Under the pieces are notes generated by a model, which saw only the letters and a list, made by a program, of their open reading frames with translations, searched no databases and was not told the origin of the DNA. From Paenibacillus ginsengihumi DSM 21568 (GTDB taxonomy: Bacteria; Bacillota; Bacilli; Paenibacillales; NBRC-103111), in assembly GCF_000380965.1 (NCBI RefSeq), contig NZ_KB905554.1, positions 1 to 64,000 on the forward strand: a stretch of 64,000 nt of DNA, in the 5' to 3' direction. Of this stretch, positions 53,060-61,836 are shown piece by piece. Both the position numbers and the translations under genes were made by a program. Each line of letters begins with the position of its first letter. The stretch's first letter is position 1.

Positions 53060-55158
53060 GCTACGACGCTTATTTGCGGCGGATGCCGGGGGAGCTCCGG
53101 GCCCGCCTGGAGAGACAGGACATTTACGCCCCGTGGCTCGGCCGTGGGGAAACGATGGCCTCGATCCTGACCTCCGTATCCATCATGGAGACGGTGTTCA
53201 ATCGGATGAGCAGCGCGGAGCGGCGAGCGCTCGGCGTGATCGTCCGCTCTGTCGGCTGCGAGCCGTTCGACGAGCGGCGGCTGGAGAAGGCGGCGGACGG
53301 CCTGATGACCGGAGCGGAGGCGAGAGCGGGGCTGATCGGGCTGCTGCACAAGCTGATCGTCTTCGCCTTCCGCAAGTCGTGGGGCGAGCACGTCTATGTG
53401 CTGCCGCAGGAAGGGCTGAAGGTGTGGCAGGCGATTCTCGTCCCGGAGCCGCTGACGGACGGCGAGGAGGAGCCTTCGCCCCAAAGCGGCTTGACGGTCC
53501 TCGCCTCCGCCGAAACGGAGCTGTCCCGCGAGCTCGTCCAGGCGCTCGCCTGCTGCGCCGCAGGTCCGCTCAAGCTGACCAAGAACGGCACGCTGCACAA
53601 GAAGACGATGCAGCGGCTCAGCGACTCCATCGGGCTCGAGACGTCGCTCCTTGCCGGCTTGGGGCTTAAATACGCCTTCTCCGACATCTACCCGCTGAAG
53701 CTGGCGCTGGTGGCCGATATGCTGCTCAGGCTGGGGCTATTGAAGCCGCAGCCGGAGGCGTGGGCGCTGGAGCCCGAGGCATGCGCCGCTTGGCTGCGCC
53801 GCTGCGCCGCGGAGCAACAAGCCGTGCTTTACCGCATGTGGCGGATGGCGGCGTTCCCGGAGCGGCCTTGGCTGCAGCATGCGGCGCTGGCGCTGGAATC
53901 GCTGCCTGAGGGGATGTGGCTCGCCGCTTCGTCGCTCACCGGCTGGCTTCAGGCAAGCGGGCTGCTGGGCGAAGCGGCGGCTGAGGATGGCGAGCTGCTG
54001 CTCGCTTCGCTCGAGCAGAGCTGGATTAACGCCATGATCGCTTTCGGCTGGATGGAGAAAGCGGCGGACGAAGCCGGCCGCGTCCATTACCGCTGGTCGG
54101 AGAAGCCGGCGCAGTGCGGGGCGGACGCGGCGGCTGCGGGGGGCGATGCCGGCGTGCTCATCGTTCAGCCCGACTTCGACGTGCTGGTGCCGCCGCAGAC
54201 GCCGCCGCTTGTCCGCTTCGAGCTGGAGAGCTTTGCGGACCGGGTCGCCTCCGGCAAGCTTTCCGTTTACCGGATGAGCAAGGACAGCGTCCGTCGCGGC
54301 CTGGAATCGGACCGCACCGCGGCGGAGATGCTCGCCCTGCTCGAGCGCAACGCGGCGTACGGCGTCCCCGGCAACGTCCGGGAGACGCTGGCGCAGTGGG
54401 CCCGGCCGTTCGGACAAGCCCGCTTCGAGCGGGTGATCCTGCTGCGCTGCTCTGGTCCGGAGGTGGCGGACCGAATCGAGCGGCTCCCCGGCGCGGCCGA
54501 ATGGACGCAGGGACGGATCGGCGAGCGCGATCTGCTCGTCAGCCCGCAGCAGGTCCGGCCGCTTAAGGCGCTGCTGGAGAAAGCGGGCTTTATGCCGGGG
54601 GATGTCGCCTTGCCGGAGCCGGGGGACGAGGGGCTGAGCAAGCCGCGTTACCCGAAGCTTCCGCCGCAGCCGGCTTCCCCCGCCTTCGAGCCGCTGCAGC
54701 TGGCCCAAGCTTTGCCCGACGGCAAAGGCCTGCTCTATGTCCGCTCCCCGGTCGCCTATTTCGAAATGGAGAAAAGGCTGCCCGAGCCGTACGACCTTTA
54801 TCCCGAGCTGTCCCATATCCCGGCCGCCTGGCTCAAGGAATACCGGGCCTATCATTCGTCCACGCGCAAAGAGATCGTCGAGAAGGCGATCGAGTGGAAG
54901 GCGGTGCTGCAGCTGCGGCGAGGCGGGTGCGATTATCGGATCGCCCCGAGGAAAGTGACCGAAAGCAGAGGATCGTGGTGCCTTAGCGGTTGGGAGCCGC
55001 CAGCGCCGGGCGATGCCGCGGCCGGCCTGGGCAGCGGCTGGCCGCGGGACGCGGGGCTCGCTAAGCCGGCGGCGGCCGAACCGCGGCAGGAGATCCGGTG
55101 GTACGCCGAGGAATGGCAGGAAATGAAATTGATATTGCCGGGAATCAATGAAAAATAA
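53056..55158 (+). CDS. helicase-associated protein (XPB partner, Helicase_C_3-like)
   Basis: A 700-residue protein starting at GTG 53056 inside the helicase stop. It has Trp/Leu/Arg-rich repeats of winged-helix type in the first 380 residues, then a segment from about 365 (VLIVQPDFDVLVPPQTPPLVRFELESFADRV) and ASGKLSVYRMSKDSVRRGLESDRTAAEMLALLERNA, which matches the XPB-associated domain found next to bacterial XPB genes. The residues 565-640 region holds LAQALPDGKGLLYVRSP and a YRAYHSSTRKEIVEKAIEWKAVLQL stretch. No helicase motifs of its own are seen. I recall a similar adjacent gene beside the mycobacterial XPB. Probable partner protein for the helicase. Confidence 0.8.
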   Translation: MSYDAYLRRMPGELRARLERQDIYAPWLGRGETMASILTSVSIMETVFNRMSSAERRALGVIVRSVGCEPFDERRLEKAADGLMTGAEARAGLIGLLHKLIVFAFRKSWGEHVYVLPQEGLKVWQAILVPEPLTDGEEEPSPQSGLTVLASAETELSRELVQALACCAAGPLKLTKNGTLHKKTMQRLSDSIGLETSLLAGLGLKYAFSDIYPLKLALVADMLLRLGLLKPQPEAWALEPEACAAWLRRCAAEQQAVLYRMWRMAAFPERPWLQHAALALESLPEGMWLAASSLTGWLQASGLLGEAAAEDGELLLASLEQSWINAMIAFGWMEKAADEAGRVHYRWSEKPAQCGADAAAAGGDAGVLIVQPDFDVLVPPQTPPLVRFELESFADRVASGKLSVYRMSKDSVRRGLESDRTAAEMLALLERNAAYGVPGNVRETLAQWARPFGQARFERVILLRCSGPEVADRIERLPGAAEWTQGRIGERDLLVSPQQVRPLKALLEKAGFMPGDVALPEPGDEGLSKPRYPKLPPQPASPAFEPLQLAQALPDGKGLLYVRSPVAYFEMEKRLPEPYDLYPELSHIPAAWLKEYRAYHSSTRKEIVEKAIEWKAVLQLRRGGCDYRIAPRKVTESRGSWCLSGWEPPAPGDAAAGLGSGWPRDAGLAKPAAAEPRQEIRWYAEEWQEMKLILPGINEK

Positions 55159-55202
55159 TCTTGAAGCATGACGCGGGCCGATTGTGGTATGATAGACTTG
55201 TC

Positions 55203-55254
55203 TTGAAAGGCTGAAAGGCTGAAAAGCTGGAAGGCTGGAAGACAGAAAGGCAGG
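55203..55254. repeat. imperfect octamer repeats in the ylbF leader
   Basis: Five or six copies of GAAAGGCT-like octamers in a row (GAAAGGCT, GAAAGGCT, GAAAAGCT, GGAAGGCT, GGAAGACA, GAAAGGCA) fill the space between the promoter-like TATGAT (55188-55193) and the ylbF start. Purine-rich and close to a Shine-Dalgarno sequence, so slippage could alter ribosome access. Confidence 0.55.
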
Positions 55255-55262
55255 TGCTTCAA

Positions 55263-55703
55263 TTGGCGGTCACCGAAGCGCAGACGCTCGATATGTCTGC
55301 CATTCTGCTCGGCTCTTACGAGCTGGCGGATATGATCAAGAACTCCGCGGAAACGGCGGATTACTTATACTGGCGCCGGCAGGTCGACATCGACCCCGAG
55401 GCGCAGCGGCTGATCCGCGAATTCAATCGAACCAAGGAATTGTTCGAGGAATGCCAGCGGTTCGGCCATTTTCATCCGAATTACCATGAGGCCAAGGACC
55501 GGATGCGCGAAGCGGAAGCAAGGCTCGAGGCGCTCGAGTCGGTGCGGCGCTTCAAGCTGGCCGAGAAGCAGCTGGATGAGCTGCTGCACGACGTGTCCGA
55601 GACGATCGCCCGCGCGGTGTCGGATTCGATCCTGGTGCCGGGCAACGAGCCGGCGGCAGGAGGCTGCGCCTCCGGCGGCGCATGCAGCGGCAAGTGCGGT
55701 TAA
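55263..55703 (+). CDS. ylbF: YlbF-family regulator
   Basis: A 146-residue protein of the YlbF/YmcA family, part of the Y-complex (YlbF, YmcA, YaaT) that aids RNase Y-dependent mRNA maturation and sporulation, competence and biofilm control. The core RLIREFNRTKELFEECQRFGHFHPNYHEAKDRMREAEARLEAL matches closely. The C-terminal CASGGACSGKCG with three Cys corresponds to the Cys-rich tail of Bacillus YlbF, a proposed iron-sulfur site. TTG 55263 is preferred; GTG 55254 is possible. Confidence 0.88.
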   Translation: MAVTEAQTLDMSAILLGSYELADMIKNSAETADYLYWRRQVDIDPEAQRLIREFNRTKELFEECQRFGHFHPNYHEAKDRMREAEARLEALESVRRFKLAEKQLDELLHDVSETIARAVSDSILVPGNEPAAGGCASGGACSGKCG

Positions 55704-55780
55704 TCGCCGCGCTTGCCGGCTTTTCCGCCCGAAACCGGTTTTACGGCGAATGATTTGATGAAGAAAGAAGGTGACCGAAT

Positions 55781-56065
55781 TTGTCCCAATATAGCGGCAT
55801 CTTAACCGAGCGCACCGGCCTGATCGTATGGGTAAGCGATATCAAAGCGGCAGCCAGGCATATGGAGAAATACGGAAGCGTCCACTTCATCTCCAAGCGG
55901 CTGCACTATGTGGCGATGTACGTGTATGCCGACCGCCTGGAGGAGACGATGAAGCAGCTGCAGCGGCTCCCGTATGTGAAAAAGGTGGAACGCTCGTACC
56001 GCAACGAAATCAAGACGGAATATAGCAGCAACATACCGGACAAGACGCGTTTCTATACGCTGTAG
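55781..56065 (+). CDS. ylbG: YlbG-family protein (DUF2129)
   Basis: A 94-residue protein with RTGLIVWVSDIKAAARHMEKYGSVHFISKRLHYVAMYVYAD and LQRLPYVKKVERSYRNEIKTEYS, which fits YlbG along its full length. TTG 55781 follows AAAGAAGGTGACC. It follows ylbF, the order kept in Bacillus. The function is not known. Confidence 0.88.
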   Translation: MSQYSGILTERTGLIVWVSDIKAAARHMEKYGSVHFISKRLHYVAMYVYADRLEETMKQLQRLPYVKKVERSYRNEIKTEYSSNIPDKTRFYTL

Positions 56066-56313
56066 CCGAGTATGCTAGAGCAGGATCGGGACATCCTTTC
56101 GGCCTGCACAAGGATGCCGGTCCATGGCGACAGCTCCCCGCATTTACAGAGACTAAACGGACAAGGACGACCCGTTGCCTGCGAATTGAAACCGCACACA
56201 GTTTCTAAAGTTTTTTTAATTTTTATTCTCCCGCCAAATCAAGTACAATAGAAAATAGTGGAATGGTGTATATAGGCGACAAGCACTATTTTTATGGGAG
56301 CGGGGTATCGTTT

Positions 56314-56751
56314 ATGGGGGAAAGAAACCTTGGCCGACCGGGCCCGGGACGGCTTGAGCCGTGCGAGCTGAACGGACGCGTCATTGCGGAGATCGTCATT
56401 ACCCATCATGCCCGAAGCCGCTGGAACGATCGCGTCGAGGATTCCAGGACCGGCTTTCACAATATCGCCGGTTATTTGTGGAGCAAGCTGAAGGAGAACA
56501 GGATACGTCCCTATTACAAGAATGAACAGGACGTCTATGTCATAGATGAGGATTTGGTTATGGTTGCCGAATTTGCTCCGCTGGATGTAAGCCGCATTGC
56601 CGACAGAAAGACGGCTCACAAGATGATCGTCGTTACCTTCCTGGGGAGAATGTCGGAGACGATGGAGCTGAGAGATTTGCGCTCCTACTATTCGTGGCTC
56701 CGCCATTCCCGCCGCATGACGCTGATCAAGAACAGCCGCAAGCATAAGTGA
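56314..56751 (+). CDS. hypothetical protein
   Basis: A 145-residue basic protein with GRVIAEIVITHHARSRWNDRVEDSR and a compact alpha/beta region (DVYVIDEDLVMVAEFAPLD, KMIVVTFLGRMSETMELRDLRSYYSWL), ending in a Lys/Arg-rich tail. I do not recognise the family; the HHARxRW...R pattern and beta-strand content recall nucleic-acid-binding or toxin-like RNase folds (RelE/BrnT), but no antitoxin is beside it. ATG 56314 is chosen because a likely -10 box (TACAAT at about 56245) leaves too little room for the earlier GTG at 56263. Confidence 0.5.
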   Translation: MGERNLGRPGPGRLEPCELNGRVIAEIVITHHARSRWNDRVEDSRTGFHNIAGYLWSKLKENRIRPYYKNEQDVYVIDEDLVMVAEFAPLDVSRIADRKTAHKMIVVTFLGRMSETMELRDLRSYYSWLRHSRRMTLIKNSRKHK

Positions 56752-56786
56752 ACGGTTCCGGAGCGCGCTCCCGCGCCTCGCAGGAC

Positions 56787-56819
56787 AAGCCTGCCCGTAA
56801 AAACAACGGCGGGCTTTTT
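56787..56819 (+). terminator. terminator before the LysR operon
   Basis: AAGC-CTGCCCGT pairs with ACGGCGGGCTT around a seven-base loop, then TTTTTCG. Confidence 0.7.
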
Positions 56820-56873
56820 CGTTTTTTGTTATAATAAATAAGGCTTAATTACGGCAACCGGGGGAAATCGAAC

Positions 56874-57785
56874 ATGGCGTTAAATTTTCATCAGCTGCAT
56901 ATTTTTTATACCGTTGCGGAGAAAGGCAGCTTCTCGCATGCGGCGCAAGCGCTCCATATGACTCAGCCGGCGGTGACGATGCAGGTGCAGTCCTTGGAGG
57001 ATTACTTCGGCACGAAGCTTTTTTTGCGCTCCACCAAAAGAATCGAGCTGACCGAAGCGGGCCGAACGCTTTTGCCGTATGCGAGAAGAAGCATCGAGCT
57101 GATGAAAGAAACCGACGTCAGCATGTCCAAGTTCACGCATATGCTGGAAGGGCGGCTGCACCTTGGGGCAAGCTTAACTGTAGGGGAATACATACTGCCG
57201 CGGCTGCTCGGCCCTTTCAGCCAGGAATATCCCAACATTTCGGTAAGCATGAAGGTCATCAATACGAAACAGATTTTGGAGGAAATATTGGCTCACCAGC
57301 TGACGTTCGGCCTGGTCGAGGCGGAGGTGCACCACCCCGACGTACATACGGAAGCGCTCCTCAGTGACGAATTGAAGCTCATCATGGCCAGGAATCATCC
57401 GCTGGCCGGCCAGGAGCGCATTACGATCGAGGAGCTGGTGCGGTATCCGTTCGTGCTCCGGGAGCAGGGATCGGGCACGCGCAGAGTGATGGAGGAGGAG
57501 CTTGCGAAAGCGGGCTGCGATATCGGCGCTCTGAACATCGTCATGGAGCTCGGCAGCACGGGGGCGGTCAAATCGGCGGTGGAGGCGGGACTTGGGCTTT
57601 CCGTCTTGTCGCAATCGTCGGTGAAGCACGAATCCGCGCTGGGCGTGCTGCTTGTCAAAGACGTGGAGGGCGTCCGGTTCGTGCGCAGCTTTAACGCCAT
57701 TTATTTGAATTCCACTTTATTGCCGATTTCGGCGGTAACCTTCATGACGTTTCTGAGAGAGAAGGATTTAAGCCAATGGCTGTAA
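56874..57785 (+). CDS. LysR-family transcriptional regulator
   Basis: A 303-residue LysR-type activator. Residues 1-60 form the winged helix (LNFHQLHIFYTVAEKGSFSHAAQALHMTQPAVTMQVQSLEDYFGTKLFLRS), with a linker helix, then the effector domain with GASLTVGEYILPRLLGPF and GTRRVMEEELAKAG. The N-terminal TVAEKGSFSHAAQALHMTQPAVT matches YwfK/CysL-like members. Its stop overlaps the next gene by 10 bases, so regulator and PHP protein are coupled. The effector is unknown. Confidence 0.9.
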   Translation: MALNFHQLHIFYTVAEKGSFSHAAQALHMTQPAVTMQVQSLEDYFGTKLFLRSTKRIELTEAGRTLLPYARRSIELMKETDVSMSKFTHMLEGRLHLGASLTVGEYILPRLLGPFSQEYPNISVSMKVINTKQILEEILAHQLTFGLVEAEVHHPDVHTEALLSDELKLIMARNHPLAGQERITIEELVRYPFVLREQGSGTRRVMEEELAKAGCDIGALNIVMELGSTGAVKSAVEAGLGLSVLSQSSVKHESALGVLLVKDVEGVRFVRSFNAIYLNSTLLPISAVTFMTFLREKDLSQWL

Positions 57786-58666
57786 CGATCAAAAGCGAAA
57801 GAGAGGCGGAATGGGCGATGAGCTTTGCGGATTTGCATACGCATACGACGGCTTCCGACGGAACCCGCCCGCCAAGGGACAACGTTCGCCTGGCCAAGGA
57901 GGCCGGCCTTGCGGCCATGGCCGTAACGGACCACGACACGGTGAACGGCGTGGCGGAAGCGCTGGCGGAAGGGGAGCGCCTCGGCGTGACCGTCGTGCCT
58001 GGCGTTGAGATCAGCACTGCGTGCGGCGGACAGGATATTCATGTGCTCGGCTACTGGATCGATCCCGGCGACGAGCGGTTTCTGGCGCGGCTGAGCGAGC
58101 TGCGGGCCGTGCGGGAACGCCGCAACGAGATGATGGTGGAGCGGCTGAACGCCCTCGGCGTGCACATCGCGATGCAGGATGTGATCGATTCGCTGGCCTC
58201 GGTCAAGCGGCAGGACGATACGATCGGCCGGCCTCATATCGCCGACGCCTTGGTGCGCAAAGGCTATGCCGCCGACATGCAGGACGCGTTCGACCGCTAT
58301 TTGGCCAAAGGCGCGGCAGCCTATGTCAATCCGCCGCGCATCGATCCGGCGACGGCGATCCAGTGGATTCGCGAGGCCGGCGGGGCGCCGGTGCTGGCTC
58401 ATCCCGGGCTGTATTCCATGGACGAGATCGTTGCGGAGCTGGCTGCCGCGGGGCTGGCCGGGCTGGAGGCGTATCATTCGGATCATACGCCGGAGCAGGA
58501 AGCCGCATATGTCCGGCTGGCCTCGTCGCTCGGGCTGGCCATAACGGCCGGTTCCGACTACCACGGCGAACGGAACGGCGTCGTCTTTCACGCGCCGATC
58601 GGCGCCAGAAAAATCGATGCGGCGGTGATTCACGAATTATATCGACGGAGGGGGAGGTTAGCGTGA
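57776..58666 (+). CDS. PHP-domain phosphoesterase (RNase AM-like)
   Basis: A 296-residue PHP metal phosphoesterase. Metal-binding motifs DLHTHTTASDG, VTDHDTV, GVEIST, ... HPGLYSM and SDYHGERNG are all present. Members of this branch (YciV) are 5'-3' exonucleases acting on small RNAs and 3',5'-bisphosphates. ATG 57776 is in the overlap with lysR and behind AAGGA; ATG 57818 is an alternative. The stop overlaps galU. Confidence 0.85.
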   Translation: MAVTIKSEREAEWAMSFADLHTHTTASDGTRPPRDNVRLAKEAGLAAMAVTDHDTVNGVAEALAEGERLGVTVVPGVEISTACGGQDIHVLGYWIDPGDERFLARLSELRAVRERRNEMMVERLNALGVHIAMQDVIDSLASVKRQDDTIGRPHIADALVRKGYAADMQDAFDRYLAKGAAAYVNPPRIDPATAIQWIREAGGAPVLAHPGLYSMDEIVAELAAAGLAGLEAYHSDHTPEQEAAYVRLASSLGLAITAGSDYHGERNGVVFHAPIGARKIDAAVIHELYRRRGRLA

Positions 58667-59547
58667 CGATGCGCATACGCAAAGCGATTATTCCTGCGGC
58701 AGGGCTCGGAACCCGTTTCCTGCCGGCGACGAAGGCGCAGCCGAAGGAAATGCTGCCGATCGTAGACAAACCGGCGATTCAGTATATTGTGGAGGAAGCG
58801 ATCTCATCCGGCATTGAGGATATTATGATCGTCACAGGACGCAACAAGCGGGCGATCGAGGATCATTTCGACAAGTCCGTCGAGCTGGAGGCGATGCTGG
58901 AGGAGAAGGGGAGCGAGGAGCTCCTGTCCATTGTCCGCTCCGTATCGGAGCTGGCCGACGTGCATTACATACGCCAGAAGGAACCGCTCGGCCTCGGGCA
59001 CGCCGTGCTGTGCGCCCGCAAATTTATCGGCCACGAGCCGTTTGCGGTGCTGCTGGGCGACGACATTATCGAGGCCGATCCGCCGTGCCTCAAACGAATG
59101 ATCGACGTTTACGAGAAGACCGAAACGTCGGTTGTTGCCGTGCAGGAGGTGGCATGGTCCGACGTTGACAAATACGGGATCGTCTCGCCGGGGGCCGGCG
59201 GCGATGCGGACTTTATACCGGTGGACGATCTGGTGGAGAAGCCGGACAAGGACCGGGCCCCGTCGAACTTGGCGGTGATCGGCCGCTACATCATTTCCCC
59301 GGAAATCTTTGGCATCCTGGAGCGGCAGCCTCCCGGTAGAGGAGGGGAAATTCAGCTGACCGACGCGCTGCGCGTATTGAACGGCATGCAGCGCATGGCC
59401 GCATACCCGATCGAGGGGAAGCGGTACGACGTGGGCGACAAGCTCGGTTATATCGAAGCCTCGATCGAATTCGCCCTGCGGCGGGAAGGCTTGAAGGATG
59501 AGCTCAAGGCTTACTTGCAGCAGCTCGTAAGCGGCTGGGAATCGTAG
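58663..59547 (+). CDS. galU: UTP-glucose-1-phosphate uridylyltransferase
   Basis: Makes UDP-glucose from UTP and glucose-1-phosphate for wall polymers and glycolipids. The 294-residue protein has the signature IRKAIIPAAGLGTRFLPATKAQPKEMLPIVDKP, then YIVEEAISSGIEDIMIVTGRNKRAIEDHFD, VHYIRQKEPLGLGHAVLCARKFIG, DDIIEA and the C-terminal GEIQLTDALRVL, IEGKRYDVGDKLGYIEA. Both this and its Bacillus counterpart GtaB share these. GTG 58663 overlaps the PHP stop. It is the last of the lysR-PHP-galU unit. UDP-glucose would be a substrate for the glycosyltransferase at 28817. Confidence 0.95.
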   Translation: MTMRIRKAIIPAAGLGTRFLPATKAQPKEMLPIVDKPAIQYIVEEAISSGIEDIMIVTGRNKRAIEDHFDKSVELEAMLEEKGSEELLSIVRSVSELADVHYIRQKEPLGLGHAVLCARKFIGHEPFAVLLGDDIIEADPPCLKRMIDVYEKTETSVVAVQEVAWSDVDKYGIVSPGAGGDADFIPVDDLVEKPDKDRAPSNLAVIGRYIISPEIFGILERQPPGRGGEIQLTDALRVLNGMQRMAAYPIEGKRYDVGDKLGYIEASIEFALRREGLKDELKAYLQQLVSGWES

Positions 59548-59583
59548 CGAGCCGGGCGGGCTCCAGCGAGAACAGCCAGCAGC

Positions 59584-59653
59584 AAAAGCGCAGAATCTCT
59601 CTTTTTTTCGCCTATGGAACAGCGGCGGGAAGCGAGGGGCTCTGCGCTTTTTT
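59584..59653 (+). terminator. terminator after galU
   Basis: AAAAGCGCAGA (59584-59594) pairs with TCTGCGCTTTT (59641-59651) across a long loop that holds its own T run, and ends in T. Confidence 0.65.
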
Positions 59654-59764
59654 GCCATTGGGGAAGCCGCCAATCGCCTTGGCCGATAGCCTGTCATGCC
59701 CGCGAGGGCTCGCCGTCAAGCTGCCTGCACCGGCGGTCCTGAAGGGGCCAAAGGTACGACCAGC

Positions 59765-59794
59765 AAAATAGCGTTCGTCACTGGCGTTAGAGAC
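59765..59794 (+). repeat. isolated copy of the short dispersed repeat
   Basis: AAAATAGCGTTCGTCACTGG then CGTTAGAGAC matches the copy at 600-627 (AAAATAGCGTTTTTCACGAG then CGTTAGAGAT) closely; it is in the gap between galU and rqcH. Confidence 0.55.
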
Positions 59795-59830
59795 GAGATT
59801 GTAGCTCATGGCTCGCTGGCCGCCCCCGGT

Positions 59831-61606
59831 TTATTTCTGGCTGACCGGCAGACGCTTGATCAGCTCGGGGTCCGGAGTAACGAACAGCGTCTTCTGATGG
59901 TCGTAGATGACGAACCCGGGCTTCGCTCCGCCCGGCTTGCGCACGTGGCGAATCCGCGTATAATCGACGGGCACCCGGCTCGATTCCCTGGCCTGGCTGA
60001 AATAAGCGGCCAGCATCGCGGCCTCGCTTAGCGTCGGCTCGCCGAACTCCGGACTGCGGATGACGACGTGCGAGCCGGGAATATCCTTCGTGTGCAGCCA
60101 CGTGTCCCCGGGATGGGCCAGCCGGTTCGTCAAATACTCGTTCTGCGTATTGTTTTTGCCGACGTAGATCGGGATGCCTTCGCTAGAGGTGTAGCAGGCC
60201 AGCGAAGGCTTGCCGCCCGTTTTTTTGCGGCGCAGCTTCTTGCCGCGGCTGCGCATATAGCCCTGCTCGATAAGCTCGTCGCGAATCTCCTCGATATCCG
60301 CCATGCCGGCGCTCGCAAGCTGCTGCAGCACGCTGTCCAGGTAGACGATCTCCGCCTCGGCCTGGCTCATCTGCTCCTTGACGACGGACAGGCTGTTTTT
60401 CAGCTTCGCATACTTCTTAAAATATTTTTGCGCGTTTTCCGACGGGGTCAGCAGCGGATCGAGCGCGAGCTTCACCGTGCGCTGCTGCTCGTCGTAATAG
60501 TCGATCACTTCCACCTCTTTGTCGCCCTTGGCGAACAGGTGCATGGAAGCGGTCAGCAGCTCTCCCGCGACGCGGTATTTGTCCGCCTCTCCCGCCTCCT
60601 CCAGCGTCTCGCGAAGCTTCTCCAGCTTTTTGACATTTTTGACTCGCTCGTTCGTCAGCAGCCGGATCATATCGGAAGCCCGCTGCTTGACCGTATCGCG
60701 CTCCGCCTTGTCGCCGTAATAAGCTTCCAGGCAGGCGCTGACCGATGCGTACGAACGCGGCTCGCCCTGCAGATGACTCAGCCGGACGACGGAGAAGAAC
60801 GATTTGCCGCTGGCGGGCTGCTCGCATATATTCGGCTCCGCATTCCCTTGCGCAATCTGCTCCATGATGTCCCGGAAGCTGTCCCACAGCCGGCCCGCCG
60901 CATCTGCGCCGCCGCCTGCCTCTGCGGCGACGGGCTGTCCGATTCCCGCGCGGTATACGATCTCCCTTGCGACCAGCGGGCTGATGCCGCTGAAATGCCG
61001 GACGATAGCCCGCTCCCAGTCTGCAGCCGCCGCTCCTTCGGGCGCGGCCTCGCCGAGCAGCTTGACGAAGGCTTCCCGCTCTGTTTCGAGAGGGTTGCGC
61101 TTGTGCTGCTCCGGCGGGGCGACATAGGCGCTTCCCGGCAGCACGACGCGATGGCTGCTGACCGCAGGGGTGACATGGTGAATGCCGTCCAATATTTGTC
61201 CGCTCGCCGGATCGAGCAAAATGATGTTGCTGTGCCGGCCCATAATTTCGATCACGATCGATTTCGTGCTGAGATCGCCGAGCTCGTCGCGCTGCCGCAC
61301 CCGGATCACGACGATGCGCTCCAGCCCGGGCTGCGTGATGCTCTCCACGATGCCGCCCTCGCAGTGCTTGCGCAGCAGCATGCAGAACATCGGCGCCTCA
61401 AGCGGGTTGACAAAAGATTGCTCGGTGACGTGAACGCGCGGGTACGTCGGGTTGGCCGACAAGAGCAGCTTGACGCCGCCCCCCGCGGCGCGCAGATTGA
61501 GCACAATATCGTTTGCCGATGGCATATGCACCTTGCCGATCCTTCCCCCAACCAGCGCCTGCAGCTCCCGGACCAGGCTGTGCACGACCAAACCGTCAAA
61601 TGCCAT
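59831..61606 (-). CDS. rqcH: Rqc2 homologue RqcH (NFACT family)
   Basis: A 591-residue ribosome quality-control protein that binds 50S subunits with a stalled nascent chain and adds C-terminal alanine tails. It has the NFACT-N domain (MAFDGLVVHSLVRELQALVGGRIGKVHMPSANDIVLNLRA), the segment MLLRKHCEGGIVESITQPGLERIVVI, a coiled-coil middle (RVKNVKKLEKLRETLEEAGEADKYRVAGE), and the C-terminal NFACT-R domain (CYTSSEGIPIYVGKNNTQNEYLTNRLAHPGDTWLHTKDIPGSHVVI). In Bacillus this is YloA. It is divergent from the P-type ATPase. Confidence 0.92.
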   Translation of the reverse strand: MAFDGLVVHSLVRELQALVGGRIGKVHMPSANDIVLNLRAAGGGVKLLLSANPTYPRVHVTEQSFVNPLEAPMFCMLLRKHCEGGIVESITQPGLERIVVIRVRQRDELGDLSTKSIVIEIMGRHSNIILLDPASGQILDGIHHVTPAVSSHRVVLPGSAYVAPPEQHKRNPLETEREAFVKLLGEAAPEGAAAADWERAIVRHFSGISPLVAREIVYRAGIGQPVAAEAGGGADAAGRLWDSFRDIMEQIAQGNAEPNICEQPASGKSFFSVVRLSHLQGEPRSYASVSACLEAYYGDKAERDTVKQRASDMIRLLTNERVKNVKKLEKLRETLEEAGEADKYRVAGELLTASMHLFAKGDKEVEVIDYYDEQQRTVKLALDPLLTPSENAQKYFKKYAKLKNSLSVVKEQMSQAEAEIVYLDSVLQQLASAGMADIEEIRDELIEQGYMRSRGKKLRRKKTGGKPSLACYTSSEGIPIYVGKNNTQNEYLTNRLAHPGDTWLHTKDIPGSHVVIRSPEFGEPTLSEAAMLAAYFSQARESSRVPVDYTRIRHVRKPGGAKPGFVIYDHQKTLFVTPDPELIKRLPVSQK

Positions 61607-61836
61607 ATATCAACAACTCCGTTTCTATACGATACACAAGATTATTTATTGAACAACGCGCGCCCCAAGACCGTTCCCCGGCGGCGCTAACCACTATCAT
61701 GCCATATTTTCGCCGAAAGTTTAAGTTTTTCCGCAAAAAGGCCGCTTCGTCGCTTCCGGGACAAGTCTTGTGTGCTAATTTCCGGCTTGTCTGAATACAT
61801 TTAGCCTAGACGACCTTTTGGGAGGGAGAAAAACCG

